Part shown: positions 16,434-24,331 of the stretch, one piece after another
How the letters are laid out: the number at the start of each line of letters is the position of its first letter
Numbering within the stretch: position 1 is the stretch's first letter
Source of the DNA: Leucobacter weissii
GTDB taxonomy: Bacteria; Actinomycetota; Actinomycetes; Actinomycetales; Microbacteriaceae
Direction of reading: 5' to 3'
Length of the DNA stretch: 64,000 nt
Assembly: GCF_017565745.1 (NCBI RefSeq)
Contig: NZ_JAGDYM010000005.1
Span: 124,001-188,000 of the forward strand
Notes under the pieces: generated by a model
Seen by the model: only the letters and a program-made list of their open reading frames with translations
Told to the model about the DNA's origin: nothing
Database searches by the model: none
Position numbers and translations under genes: made by a program

Positions 16434-17417
16434 ATGACCGCAGACCTTCCAGACCCGCTGCTCCCCTGGGCGCGGGAGCTCGCCGAGGCGCACGCCGCGA
16501 AGCGTCACTCTCCCGGGGCGCCGTGCCGCGGTTCGGTGGATCTCATCGATGAGACCGCCAGGCTCCGCGGGGTCGCCGCCGTCGCGCGGGGCCGGGCCGT
16601 CTCGCTCGAGCGCGAGGTCGAGACCAGACCGGCGCAGCTCGCGGCGATGGCCGACGCGCTCGCCCGAGAGAAGGCGCAGTGGCAGGCACTCGCCGTCGTC
16701 GAGCTGCCGGACGGGCACGGCAGTGTCGACCTCGAAGTCCAGGCGGGCGTGCACGGTCGGCGGGCGCACGGCGGCGACGTCATCACCTACGATGCGCACG
16801 GCGTGCACAACACCCACATGGACGGCTTCGCGCACATCGGTGCCGATGGCACCTGGCACGGTGGCATCCCGGTCGGGGCCTCACAGGAGGACGAGGACAC
16901 GATGGTCGCCTGGGCGCGGCACGGCATCGCCACCCGCGGCGTGCTGCTCGACATCCCCGCCGTGCGGGGGACGGACTGGGTGACCGCCGAGGAGCCCGTG
17001 ACGGAGGCCGATCTCGCCGCCGCCCTCGCCGCGACCGGAGTGAGCACGGAACCGGGGGACGCCCTGATCGTCTACCAGGGGCGGGATCGCTTCGAGGCCG
17101 CTGGGCATTCCTACACTCCCGGCGCCGTGCTCCAGCCGAGGCCCGGCATCGACGGGTCCGGCGCGCAGTGGCTCGCCGCGCAGGATCCGGGTCTGGTGCT
17201 CTGGGACTTCCACGACGCGCGCAGCAACCCCGGCAATCTGCTGGAGGTGCACGATCTGATCTGGGCGATCGGGCTCTGCCTCGTCGACAACTCCCTGCTC
17301 GGTCCCGCCGCGGCCGAGCTCCGTGCCGCCGGCACCTCGGTCGGGCAGCTCGTCGCGGCGCCCACCGCCATCCACCGCTCGACCGGGGTGCTCATCAACC
17401 CCCTACTGATCTACTGA
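16434..17417 (+). CDS. Cyclase-family metal-dependent hydrolase
   Basis: Protein of 327 residues with the cyclase/kynurenine-formamidase fold. The metal motif HxxTHxDxxxH is present as HNTHMDGFAH at H125-H134 (ligands H125, H128, D130, with H134 behind). Described members hydrolyse cyclic amides or formamides (isatin hydrolase, kynurenine formamidase), and others are unassigned. Next to a Baeyer-Villiger enzyme, hydrolysis of a lactone or a ring-opened ester is an attractive but unproven role. An N-terminal stretch of about 80 residues precedes the conserved core. It is cotranscribed after the ABC importer; the spacing to the DUF35 gene is 91 bp. Confidence 0.88.
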   Translation: MTADLPDPLLPWARELAEAHAAKRHSPGAPCRGSVDLIDETARLRGVAAVARGRAVSLEREVETRPAQLAAMADALAREKAQWQALAVVELPDGHGSVDLEVQAGVHGRRAHGGDVITYDAHGVHNTHMDGFAHIGADGTWHGGIPVGASQEDEDTMVAWARHGIATRGVLLDIPAVRGTDWVTAEEPVTEADLAAALAATGVSTEPGDALIVYQGRDRFEAAGHSYTPGAVLQPRPGIDGSGAQWLAAQDPGLVLWDFHDARSNPGNLLEVHDLIWAIGLCLVDNSLLGPAAAELRAAGTSVGQLVAAPTAIHRSTGVLINPLLIY

Positions 17418-17508
17418 CCACCGGCCCGCGGAACGGACCGGTCCCCGCCGGATCCGGCTCGCAAGCCCCCTGCTCCCGTCACGCAGCTCACAAGGAGAAG
17501 CACACACC

Positions 17509-17904
17509 ATGAACACCACCACCGAAGCGAGCGTTTCGGAGCCGATCGCCGACCTCGAGAGCGACAGCCTGATCGGCGACTTCGACGAGGGCAAGCGGCT
17601 GATCGGCACCCGCTGCGACGAGTGCGGTCGCACCATGATCGGCAGCCGGGTGGTGTGCAGCGGTTGCGTCGGCCGTCGAGTGTCGCGGCTGGCCCTGCCC
17701 AGCACCGGCATCCTCTACTCATACACGCGCCTCCATCCCGGAGCCGGCGAGGTCCGCCCCCTCGGCTACGTCGATCTGGACGGCGTGGAGGTTCGCACGC
17801 TCGCCGATCTCTTCGAGGACGGGACCCCCCTCCGCGTCGACGCGCCGGTTCGGCTCGTCGTCGAGGACGACCGCTGGTACTTCACGACGAGCGCCGACGC
17901 CTGA
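17509..17904 (+). CDS. DUF35 OB-fold / zinc-ribbon thiolase partner
   Basis: Acyl-CoA-associated protein of 131 residues. An N-terminal rubredoxin-like zinc ribbon has CDECGR (residues 35-40) and CSGC about 13 residues later, followed by an OB-fold (TGILYSYTRLH, then PLGYVDLDGV). DUF35 proteins bind and organise SCP2-type thiolases and HMG-CoA synthases, and steroid side-chain aldolase complexes contain a related domain. The gene lies 20 bp before a thiolase, so a complex with it is expected. AAGGAG precedes the ATG by 11 bases. The N-terminal 25 residues are acidic and probably disordered. Confidence 0.9.
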   Translation: MNTTTEASVSEPIADLESDSLIGDFDEGKRLIGTRCDECGRTMIGSRVVCSGCVGRRVSRLALPSTGILYSYTRLHPGAGEVRPLGYVDLDGVEVRTLADLFEDGTPLRVDAPVRLVVEDDRWYFTTSADA

Positions 17905-17924
17905 AACACGAGGAGAAACGCAAC

Positions 17925-19073
17925 ATGAGCGAAAACGTCTACGTCATATCGGCCGCGATGATCCCCTTCGGCAAGCATCGCAGCTCGTCGTACGTCGGCC
18001 TCGCGGTGTCGCCGCTCGTCGACGCGATCCGCGACGCCGGCATCGAGAAGAGCGATATCGACGCCGTCTACGTCGGGCATTCCTACGGCGGGATGATGAC
18101 CGGGCAGCGCATCTGCAAGGAGATCGGGCTGGGAACGGTGCCGACGGTCAACGTCGACAACGCCTGCTCGAGCGGCGCGACCGCCGTGCACGAGGCCCGG
18201 AACGCCATTGCGCAGGGCGTGATCGACGTCGCCGTCGTCATCGGCGTGGAGAAGCTGACGCAGTTCGGCGGCGGAGCGCTGCCGCTCTCTCCCGAGGATC
18301 GCGAGGTGAAGCAGGGCATCATCATGCCCGCGGTCTACGCGATGCGCGCCACGCGCTATCTCCACGACACCGATGCCACCCCGGAGGATCTCGCGCTGGT
18401 GAGCGTGAAGTCGCGCAAACACGGGGCGTTGAACCCCTTCGCGCAGTTCAGGACCGAGACGACCGTCGAGGAGGTCCTGAGCGCCCGGCCCATCGCCGAT
18501 CCGCTGACCCTTCCGATGTGCTGCCCCACCGGTGACGGGGCGGCCGTCGTCGTGCTCGTCTCCGAGCGGGCGCGGGCCCGGATGGATGCCAAGCCGGGGA
18601 TCCGCGTGGCGGCTTCGGTGCTGCACTCGGGCCATGTCGAGGAAGGGTTCCGCGACATGACGTGGCCCGACATCAGCTACCATTCCGCGAGAGACGCCTA
18701 CGCGCAGGCCGGCATCGAGCCGAAGGATCTCGACATGATCGAGCTGCACGACGCGTTCTCGATCGCGGAGCTCGTCTACTACGAGATCCTCGGGCTCGCG
18801 GAGCGCGGACACGCCGTCGACCTCATCCGGGACGACCGCACCACCTTCGGGGGAGACGTGGTGGTGAACCCGAGCGGGGGGCTGCTCTCGAAGGGGCATC
18901 CGGTCGGCGCGAGCGGCGTGGCCCAGGTCGCGGAGGCCTTCTGGCAGCTCACGGGGCAGGCCGGCGCCCGGCAGATCGAGGACGCGCGCTGGGGCATGAC
19001 CCATGTCACCGGCGGCGGCACCGCGGGACTCGATCACGGCGCCTGCACCATCCACATCTTCGAGGCGGCATGA
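17925..19073 (+). CDS. SCP2-type thiolase / acetyl-CoA acetyltransferase
   Basis: Thiolase-superfamily enzyme of 382 residues. Nucleophile C81 sits in NACSSG, the HDAF loop in ELHDAFS, and H325 in KGHPVGASG. These are complete, so carbon-carbon bond cleavage or formation on CoA esters is chemically possible; some SCP2-like proteins that are retro-aldolases lack the cysteine, which argues for true thiolysis here. ATG 17925 follows AGGAG by 10 bp. It lies between its DUF35 partner and a class III CoA-transferase, whose start overlaps its stop. It would release acetyl- or propionyl-CoA from a ring-opened intermediate. Confidence 0.93.
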   Translation: MSENVYVISAAMIPFGKHRSSSYVGLAVSPLVDAIRDAGIEKSDIDAVYVGHSYGGMMTGQRICKEIGLGTVPTVNVDNACSSGATAVHEARNAIAQGVIDVAVVIGVEKLTQFGGGALPLSPEDREVKQGIIMPAVYAMRATRYLHDTDATPEDLALVSVKSRKHGALNPFAQFRTETTVEEVLSARPIADPLTLPMCCPTGDGAAVVVLVSERARARMDAKPGIRVAASVLHSGHVEEGFRDMTWPDISYHSARDAYAQAGIEPKDLDMIELHDAFSIAELVYYEILGLAERGHAVDLIRDDRTTFGGDVVVNPSGGLLSKGHPVGASGVAQVAEAFWQLTGQAGARQIEDARWGMTHVTGGGTAGLDHGACTIHIFEAA

Positions 19074-20317
19074 GCGGCGGGGAGCAGCCGCCCCTGAGCG
19101 GCATACGGGTGGTCGATCTGACCACCTTCCTCTCCGGCCCGTCCGCCACGCAGCTGCTCGGCGACCTGGGAGCCGAGATCATCAAGGTCGAGCCGCTCAC
19201 CGGCGACTCGAGTCGAGCCATCGCGGGGCCCGAGATCGACGGCGTCAGCGCCTACTACCTCTCGAACAACCGCAACAAGCGCAGCGTGGCCCTCGACCTC
19301 AAGGATCCGCGAGGTCTCGCGGTGATGCAGCAGCTCATCGCGGGAGCGGACGTGGTCGTCGAGAACTTCCGTCCGGGCGTGACGGAACGGCTCGGTATCG
19401 CCCCGTCCGCGGTGCTCGAGGAGCATCCCGGGGTGGTCTGGGCGTCGATCAGCGGTTTCGGCCAGGAGGGCGCGCTGCGCGATCGACCCGCGTACGACAT
19501 GGTGGTGCAGGCGCTCAGCGGGGTCATGAGCCTGACGGGACACCCGGGGGCGCCGGCCGCGAGGCTCGGGATTCCGGCCGGCGATGTGGTCGCCGGCCTC
19601 TATGCGGTGATCGGCATCCTCGCCGCGCTGCGCGCGCGGGGCGAGACGGGCCGGGGCCGCATCATCGACGTCTCGATGCTGCGCGGTCAGCTGGCGATGC
19701 TGTCGTACCAGGCGCTCTACACGGTCGTGAACGACGAGGCGCCCGGGCCGCAGGGGGCCGGCCACGATTCGATCGCCACCTATCGCTCCTTCCGCGGCGG
19801 CGATGGGAGAGAGTTCGTCGTCACTGCGAACACCCCGCGGATGTGGGAGGGGCTGTGCCGGGTCCTCGGAGTGCCGGAGCTCGTCTCCGACGCGCGCTTC
19901 ATCGATGCCGCGGCCCGTCTGCGCAACAAGGAGCAGCTCTGGGAGATCCTGGAAGCGCGCTTCGCGGAGCAGCCCGCGGAGGAGTGGGTCGGGCTGCTGA
20001 CGGAGGCCTCGGTGCCGGTGGCCCCGGTGAAGAACGTGCTGGAGGCCATCGAGGACGCCCGCGCCTCCGATGACGGGACGCTGCTCACGGTGTCGGACGG
20101 TGCCGGTTCCTTCGAGAACGTCGCCACGCCGATCCGCTTCGTCGGCACCGATGACGTGCCGGCGAGGTATCCGCCGGCGCTCGGCGCGGATACGGTGCGC
20201 GTGCTCACGCGGGATCTGGGGATTCCCCGGGAAGACGTGGAGGAACTCCTCGCGGACGGTGTCATCGGCGTCCCGGAGAACCTCCTCGAGCCGGACCGGA
20301 AGACGGCCTCCTTCTAG
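19070..20317 (+). CDS. Class III CoA-transferase (CaiB/BaiF family)
   Basis: CoA-transferase of 415 residues that moves CoA from a donor thioester to a carboxylic acid. N-terminal VVDLTTFLSGP and LGDLGAEIIKVEP fit the family; the catalytic aspartate is in RPAYDMVVQ; the downstream GDVVAGLYAVIG helix and the C-terminal VPVAPVKNV segment are also standard. The ATG overlaps the thiolase stop (ATGA). It probably activates the acid made by the aldehyde dehydrogenase or by ring opening so that the thiolase can act. This appears to be the last gene of the importer operon; an AT-rich palindrome follows at 20374. Confidence 0.93.
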   Translation: MSGGEQPPLSGIRVVDLTTFLSGPSATQLLGDLGAEIIKVEPLTGDSSRAIAGPEIDGVSAYYLSNNRNKRSVALDLKDPRGLAVMQQLIAGADVVVENFRPGVTERLGIAPSAVLEEHPGVVWASISGFGQEGALRDRPAYDMVVQALSGVMSLTGHPGAPAARLGIPAGDVVAGLYAVIGILAALRARGETGRGRIIDVSMLRGQLAMLSYQALYTVVNDEAPGPQGAGHDSIATYRSFRGGDGREFVVTANTPRMWEGLCRVLGVPELVSDARFIDAAARLRNKEQLWEILEARFAEQPAEEWVGLLTEASVPVAPVKNVLEAIEDARASDDGTLLTVSDGAGSFENVATPIRFVGTDDVPARYPPALGADTVRVLTRDLGIPREDVEELLADGVIGVPENLLEPDRKTASF

Positions 20318-20373
20318 TTCGCCCGCCGCTCGGGGTCGCTTCTCTGCTCACGCGAGTCGGGGAGGCCGAATTT

Positions 20374-20396
20374 AATTAACCTATTTTGGGTTAATT
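20374..20396. promoter_or_regulatory. Perfect 8-bp-arm palindrome, putative GntR operator
   Basis: AATTAACC (20374-20381), 7-bp spacer, GGTTAATT (20389-20396). It ends 8 bp before the nitrilase start at 20405, so it must overlap that promoter, and transcripts may be nearly leaderless. The nearest regulator is the GntR/FCD protein at 22749, encoded last in the same gene run. Confidence 0.5.
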
Positions 20397-20404
20397 GTGG
20401 TTGA

Positions 20405-21232
20405 ATGTCAGCTATGCATCCCGAGGCTCCGTCGCTGCGCATAGCCGTCTGGCAGGCGGCCAGCACTCCGAGGGACGTCGCTGCGAACCTCGCGTCGCTG
20501 GACGATGCCGCGCGGCGCGCCGCCGCCGACGGAGCGGAACTGCTCGTCGCGCCGGAGATGTACCTCACCGGATACAACATCGGTGCGGACATCGCCCGAC
20601 TCGCCGCTGAACGGCCGCTCGAGCGGGCTCGGGAGATCGCCCGCCGCCGCGGCATCGCGCTCGTGGCGGGCGGCCCCGAACCGTTGGGGGAAGCGACGTC
20701 CGCGATCGCCAACGCCGCCTGGCTCGTCGACGACCGGGGCGAGGTGCTCGCCCGGCACCGGAAGATCCAGCTCTTCGGCGATCTCGACCGGGTGCACTTC
20801 GTGCCGGGCGACGCGCCCGTCACCCTCGCCCGGTTCCGCGGCTTCACGATCGCGCTCCTCATCTGCTTCGACGTCGAGTACCCCGAGACGGTGCGCGCGG
20901 CCGCGCTCGACGGAGCGGACCTGATCGCGGTCCCCACCGCACAGATGGCGCCCTTCTCCTTCGTGAACGAGCACCTCATCCGGACCCGGGCGTGGGAGTC
21001 GTCGGTCTACGTGGCCTACGCCAACCAGGTGGGGACGGACGGAGACTTCGACTACGTGGGCCGCAGCGTCATCGCCGACCCCCTCGGCGCGCATCTCGCC
21101 GAGGCCGGACCGGACGGCGCGGAGCTGCTGACCGCGCGCATCGACCGCGCGCGCATCGCCGAGGCGCGCCGCCAGAACACCTACCTCTCCGAGGTCCGGC
21201 GAGAACTCTTCGCACCGCGAGCCACCCCCTGA
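20405..21232 (+). CDS. Nitrilase-superfamily carbon-nitrogen hydrolase
   Basis: Amidase/nitrilase-fold hydrolase of 275 residues. The catalytic Glu-Lys-Cys triad is E51 in PEMYLTGY, K120 in HRKIQLFG and C154 in ICFDVEYPE. It cleaves non-peptide C-N bonds such as amides or carbamoyl groups; true nitrilases have a longer C-terminus, so an aliphatic amidase-type reaction is more likely. No ribosome site precedes ATG 20405 or the alternative ATG 20414, consistent with a leaderless message behind the palindrome. It is followed 42 bp later by an amino-acid/amine permease and then a GntR regulator: a self-contained uptake-and-hydrolysis unit. Confidence 0.92.
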   Translation: MSAMHPEAPSLRIAVWQAASTPRDVAANLASLDDAARRAAADGAELLVAPEMYLTGYNIGADIARLAAERPLERAREIARRRGIALVAGGPEPLGEATSAIANAAWLVDDRGEVLARHRKIQLFGDLDRVHFVPGDAPVTLARFRGFTIALLICFDVEYPETVRAAALDGADLIAVPTAQMAPFSFVNEHLIRTRAWESSVYVAYANQVGTDGDFDYVGRSVIADPLGAHLAEAGPDGAELLTARIDRARIAEARRQNTYLSEVRRELFAPRATP

Positions 21233-21274
21233 GCATTCGTCACCGCCACCGCCGACACGAACAAGGAAGTTCCC

Positions 21275-22744
21275 ATGCCCACCACTCCCGCCTCGCCGGC
21301 AGCGACTCCCGGCACCCGGCTCACCGGCAACCTCGGCACCGGAAGCATCGCCTTCATGGTGATCGCCGCCGCGGCTCCGCTCACCGTGATCGGCGGCAAC
21401 GCCCCGCTCGCCATCGGGCAGGGCAACGGCGCCGGAGCCCCCGTCGGGTTCCTCATCGCCTCGATCGTGCTGCTGCTCTTCTCCGTCGGATTCGTCGCGA
21501 TGACCCCGTACGTGAAGGAGGCCGGCGCCTTCTTCAGCTATGTCACGATGGGCATCGGCAGCCGACTCGGGATGGGCACCGCGTACGTGGCGCTCGTCGC
21601 CTACACCGCCATCCAGGCAGGCATCTACGGGTACATGGGCTGGGCGGTGATGGACCTCGTCCGCTTCTACGGCGGGCCGGAGATCCACTGGTCCGTCTTC
21701 GCGGTGGGCGCTCTGCTCATCGTGGGCCTCCTCGGCTACCGGCATATCGAGCTGTCGTCCAAGGTGCTCGGCATCGCGCTCGTGCTCGAGCTCCTCGTGA
21801 TGATGGTCGTCAACGTGGCGGTCATCGCCAACGGCGGGCCCGAGGGGCGGTCGCTCGAATCGTTCGATCCGCAGGTGTTCCTCACCGCGGGGATCGGCGT
21901 CGCGGTGCTCTTCGCGCTCACGGGCTTCATCGGTTTCGAGTCGACGGCGATCTACCGCGACGAGGCGCGCACGCCGAGCCGCACCATCCCCCGCGCGACC
22001 TATCTCGCCGTCGGCATCATCGGCGTCTTCTACACCCTCTCGGTCTGGGTGCTGGTGATCGCGGCCGGGCCGGGCTCCGTCGTGGCGGTCGCCCAGGAGA
22101 CGCTGTTCGGCTCCAAGAACATGCTGCTCGACACCGCGGGCCAGTATGCGGGCTCCTTCATGCGCGACCTGATGCAGATCCTGCTGATCACGAGTCTCTT
22201 CGCCTGCGTCCTCAGCTTCCACAACATCGTCGCGCGCTATCAGTTCGCCCTCGCCCGCATCGGCTCGCTGCCGGCCGTGCTCGGCCGGGTGCACCCCGAG
22301 CACCGCAGCCCGGCGCGCTCCTCGTTCGTGCAGAGCCTGACCGCGGCCGTCCTCGTGCTGATCTTCGTGGTCATCGGCCTGGACCCGCTCGTGGAGGTGT
22401 TCGGCTACATGGCCGGAGTGGCCACGGTCGGGATGGTGCTCATGATGCTGCTCACGACGATCGCCGTCGTGGTGTTCTTCTCGCGCCATCCGAACCTCCG
22501 CAGGAACCCGTGGACGACGCTGGTGCTGCCCTCCGCGGCGATCCTGGCCCTCACCGCGGCGGCGTGGCTGGTGCTGGCCAACTTCACCATGGTCACGGGC
22601 GGCAGCGTCGGCGTCAGCACGGTGCTGGCCCTGATCCCGCCCGCCGCCCTGGTCGTGGGGGTGCTCGTGAACCGCAGAGACGCCGGACGGACGGTCGAGC
22701 TGAAGCTGGAGAGCGTCGTCCAAGAGGAGCAGCCCCTAAGCTGA
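21275..22744 (+). CDS. APC-superfamily amino acid/amine permease
   Basis: Membrane transporter of 489 residues with about 12 hydrophobic helices. The first helix contains the unwound glycine motif (TGSIAFMVIAAAAPL) of the amino acid-polyamine-organocation superfamily, and GFESTAIYRDEARTP matches the conserved E(A)RxP loop after helix 6. AAGGAAG precedes the ATG. It lies between a nitrilase and a GntR regulator and so probably imports the amide or amine substrate of that hydrolase. The substrate is not readable from sequence. Confidence 0.92.
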   Translation: MPTTPASPAATPGTRLTGNLGTGSIAFMVIAAAAPLTVIGGNAPLAIGQGNGAGAPVGFLIASIVLLLFSVGFVAMTPYVKEAGAFFSYVTMGIGSRLGMGTAYVALVAYTAIQAGIYGYMGWAVMDLVRFYGGPEIHWSVFAVGALLIVGLLGYRHIELSSKVLGIALVLELLVMMVVNVAVIANGGPEGRSLESFDPQVFLTAGIGVAVLFALTGFIGFESTAIYRDEARTPSRTIPRATYLAVGIIGVFYTLSVWVLVIAAGPGSVVAVAQETLFGSKNMLLDTAGQYAGSFMRDLMQILLITSLFACVLSFHNIVARYQFALARIGSLPAVLGRVHPEHRSPARSSFVQSLTAAVLVLIFVVIGLDPLVEVFGYMAGVATVGMVLMMLLTTIAVVVFFSRHPNLRRNPWTTLVLPSAAILALTAAAWLVLANFTMVTGGSVGVSTVLALIPPAALVVGVLVNRRDAGRTVELKLESVVQEEQPLS

Positions 22745-22748
22745 GGCT

Positions 22749-23528
22749 GTGCCCGATGCCGCCTCACCCGAACCAGACCCGTCGGGGCGCGCGCTGAGAT
22801 CGCTCCTGGATCCGAGCGTCGCCGCCATCGCCCGGCTGAGCGCGGTCGACACGGTTCGCGCGCGGATCACGATGGCGATCAACCTGGGGCTGCTGCTCGC
22901 CGACGAGCGGCTCCCCTCCAGCGAGGAGATGGCGCGGGCGTTCGGCGTCAGCCGATCCTCGGTGATCCGGGGCCTGACGCTGCTGCAGCAGGAGGGCGTG
23001 GTCGTCCGGCGCGCGGGACGCTACGGAGGCAGCTACATCCGCGGCGGCGAGCATCACGCCGCCGACGAGCCGGTGCAGTCGTTCATCGACGACACCTCGA
23101 CGGTCCGCGCGCTCATCGAGGAGCGCGCGGTGCTCGAGGCGGGGTTCGCCGCGCTCGCGGCGGAGCGGCGCAGCGGCGCCGAGCTCGAGCAGCTGCGGGG
23201 ATGCGTCGACCGGATGGCGCGCACCGACGACTGGGCGGAGTTCCGCAACACCGACCGGCTCTTCCACCGGCGGGTGGTCGACGCCGCACGCGTTCCCCTC
23301 GCCGAGCCCCTGGTGGCTCGGATCAACGATGCGCTCGATCCGTACTTCCTGCCCTACAGCATGGGGCTGCTGCACGAGAGCAACGAGGGGCACCGCGAGA
23401 TCCTCGCGGCCCTCGAGGCCGGCGACGCGGGCCGGGCCGCGCTCCTGACCGCGGCCCACATCCGCGAGCTGCACGAGTCCATGTACGTCGGGCTCACCGG
23501 GGGTGCTCGGACCGAGGACGCCGAGTGA
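22749..23528 (+). CDS. GntR-family regulator with FCD domain
   Basis: Regulator of 259 residues starting at GTG 22749, 4 bp after the permease stop. Winged helix at about residues 35-95 (LPSSEEMARAFGVSRSSVI, then the GGSYI wing), and an all-helical FCD ligand domain at about 110-250 with histidines in RLFHRRV, NEGHREIL and AAHIRELHE that usually bind a metal and a carboxylate ligand. FadR-type proteins normally repress the operon that encodes them until the ligand appears. The palindrome at 20374-20396 is the natural candidate operator. Confidence 0.92.
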   Translation: MPDAASPEPDPSGRALRSLLDPSVAAIARLSAVDTVRARITMAINLGLLLADERLPSSEEMARAFGVSRSSVIRGLTLLQQEGVVVRRAGRYGGSYIRGGEHHAADEPVQSFIDDTSTVRALIEERAVLEAGFAALAAERRSGAELEQLRGCVDRMARTDDWAEFRNTDRLFHRRVVDAARVPLAEPLVARINDALDPYFLPYSMGLLHESNEGHREILAALEAGDAGRAALLTAAHIRELHESMYVGLTGGARTEDAE

Positions 23529-23692
23529 GGATGCCGGCTGCCAAGGATCCTCGCGCGCGCGGTGTTACGCGGAGTTGAGCGCCCGGTGGCTCTCCGCGGC
23601 CGCGACGGCTACCCTGTCTTGCGACAGGCGCGCAGGAGCCGGGGCGCCGGGGCGCTCCGGCTCCTGCCGCACGACGTTCGCGAGGAGTGATG

Positions 23693-24187
23693 ATGCCGAG
23701 TATCTCTGTTGTCGTAGGAAACCCGAAGCCCGCCTCGCGCACGCGGGACGTCGCCGAGGAGCTGGCCGGAGCCGTGTCCCGGCTCACCGGCGCGCCGATC
23801 GGCGCGGTCGTGGACCTCGCCGATCACGCCCCCGACGTGTTCCGCTGGCCGGCCGAGGCCCTCGACGAGATCTCCGGCACCGTGAGCCGCTCCGAGATCG
23901 CGATCTTCGCCACGCCGACCTACAAGGCCAGCTACACGGGTCTGCTGAAGGCGTTCCTCGACCGGTATCCGTCCGACGGACTCGCCGGCGTGACCGCGAT
24001 CCCGGTGTTCACCATCGGATCTGATGCGCACGCGCTCGCGGTCGAGTTCACGCTCCGCCCCCTGCTCGTGGAGCTGGGGGCCAGCGTGCCCACTCGCGGG
24101 CTGGCCTTCCCCACCTCGCGCTTCGAGGAGCGCGAGGCCGTCATCGACGAGTGGCTCTCGGCCCAGGGGCGCCACCTGGCCCGATAG
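23693..24187 (+). CDS. NADPH-dependent FMN reductase
   Basis: Flavodoxin-fold reductase of 164 residues. The N-terminal phosphate loop VVGNPKPASRT and the flavin motif PTYKASYTGLLKAFLDR match the NADPH-dependent FMN reductase/SsuE-like family. It reduces FMN for two-component monooxygenases; there are three luciferase-like monooxygenases later in this window, but they are 14 kb or more away. ATG 23693 stands 5 bp after GAGGAG; GTG 23687 and ATG 23690 overlap or crowd that site. It is a single gene closed by the strong terminator at 24278-24310. Confidence 0.88.
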   Translation: MPSISVVVGNPKPASRTRDVAEELAGAVSRLTGAPIGAVVDLADHAPDVFRWPAEALDEISGTVSRSEIAIFATPTYKASYTGLLKAFLDRYPSDGLAGVTAIPVFTIGSDAHALAVEFTLRPLLVELGASVPTRGLAFPTSRFEEREAVIDEWLSAQGRHLAR

Positions 24188-24277
24188 GCCCGGCTCGCGG
24201 TCGGATCCTCCAGCGCCGTCGCTCTGACCGGCGTCGTCGCTCTCCGACCGGCGCCGAAGCGCCGAGCCGCGACGCGA

Positions 24278-24310
24278 TCGGGCCCGGATCCTTCGAGGAT
24301 CCGGGCCCGA
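24278..24310. terminator. Bidirectional terminator hairpin
   Basis: Perfect 15-bp arms (24278-24292 and 24296-24310; TCGGGCCCGGATCCT and its complement) with a 3-base loop, between the convergent FMN reductase and M1 peptidase genes. There is no long U tract, as is common in high-GC actinobacteria. Confidence 0.75.
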
Positions 24311-24331
24311 GGCGTCGTGTCCGCTCCGCGC

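Noticed and set aside
20408-22723. 771-codon minus-strand open frame
   Set aside because: Antisense to nitrilase and permease; composition rich in His/Asp/Arg/Glu, no motifs.
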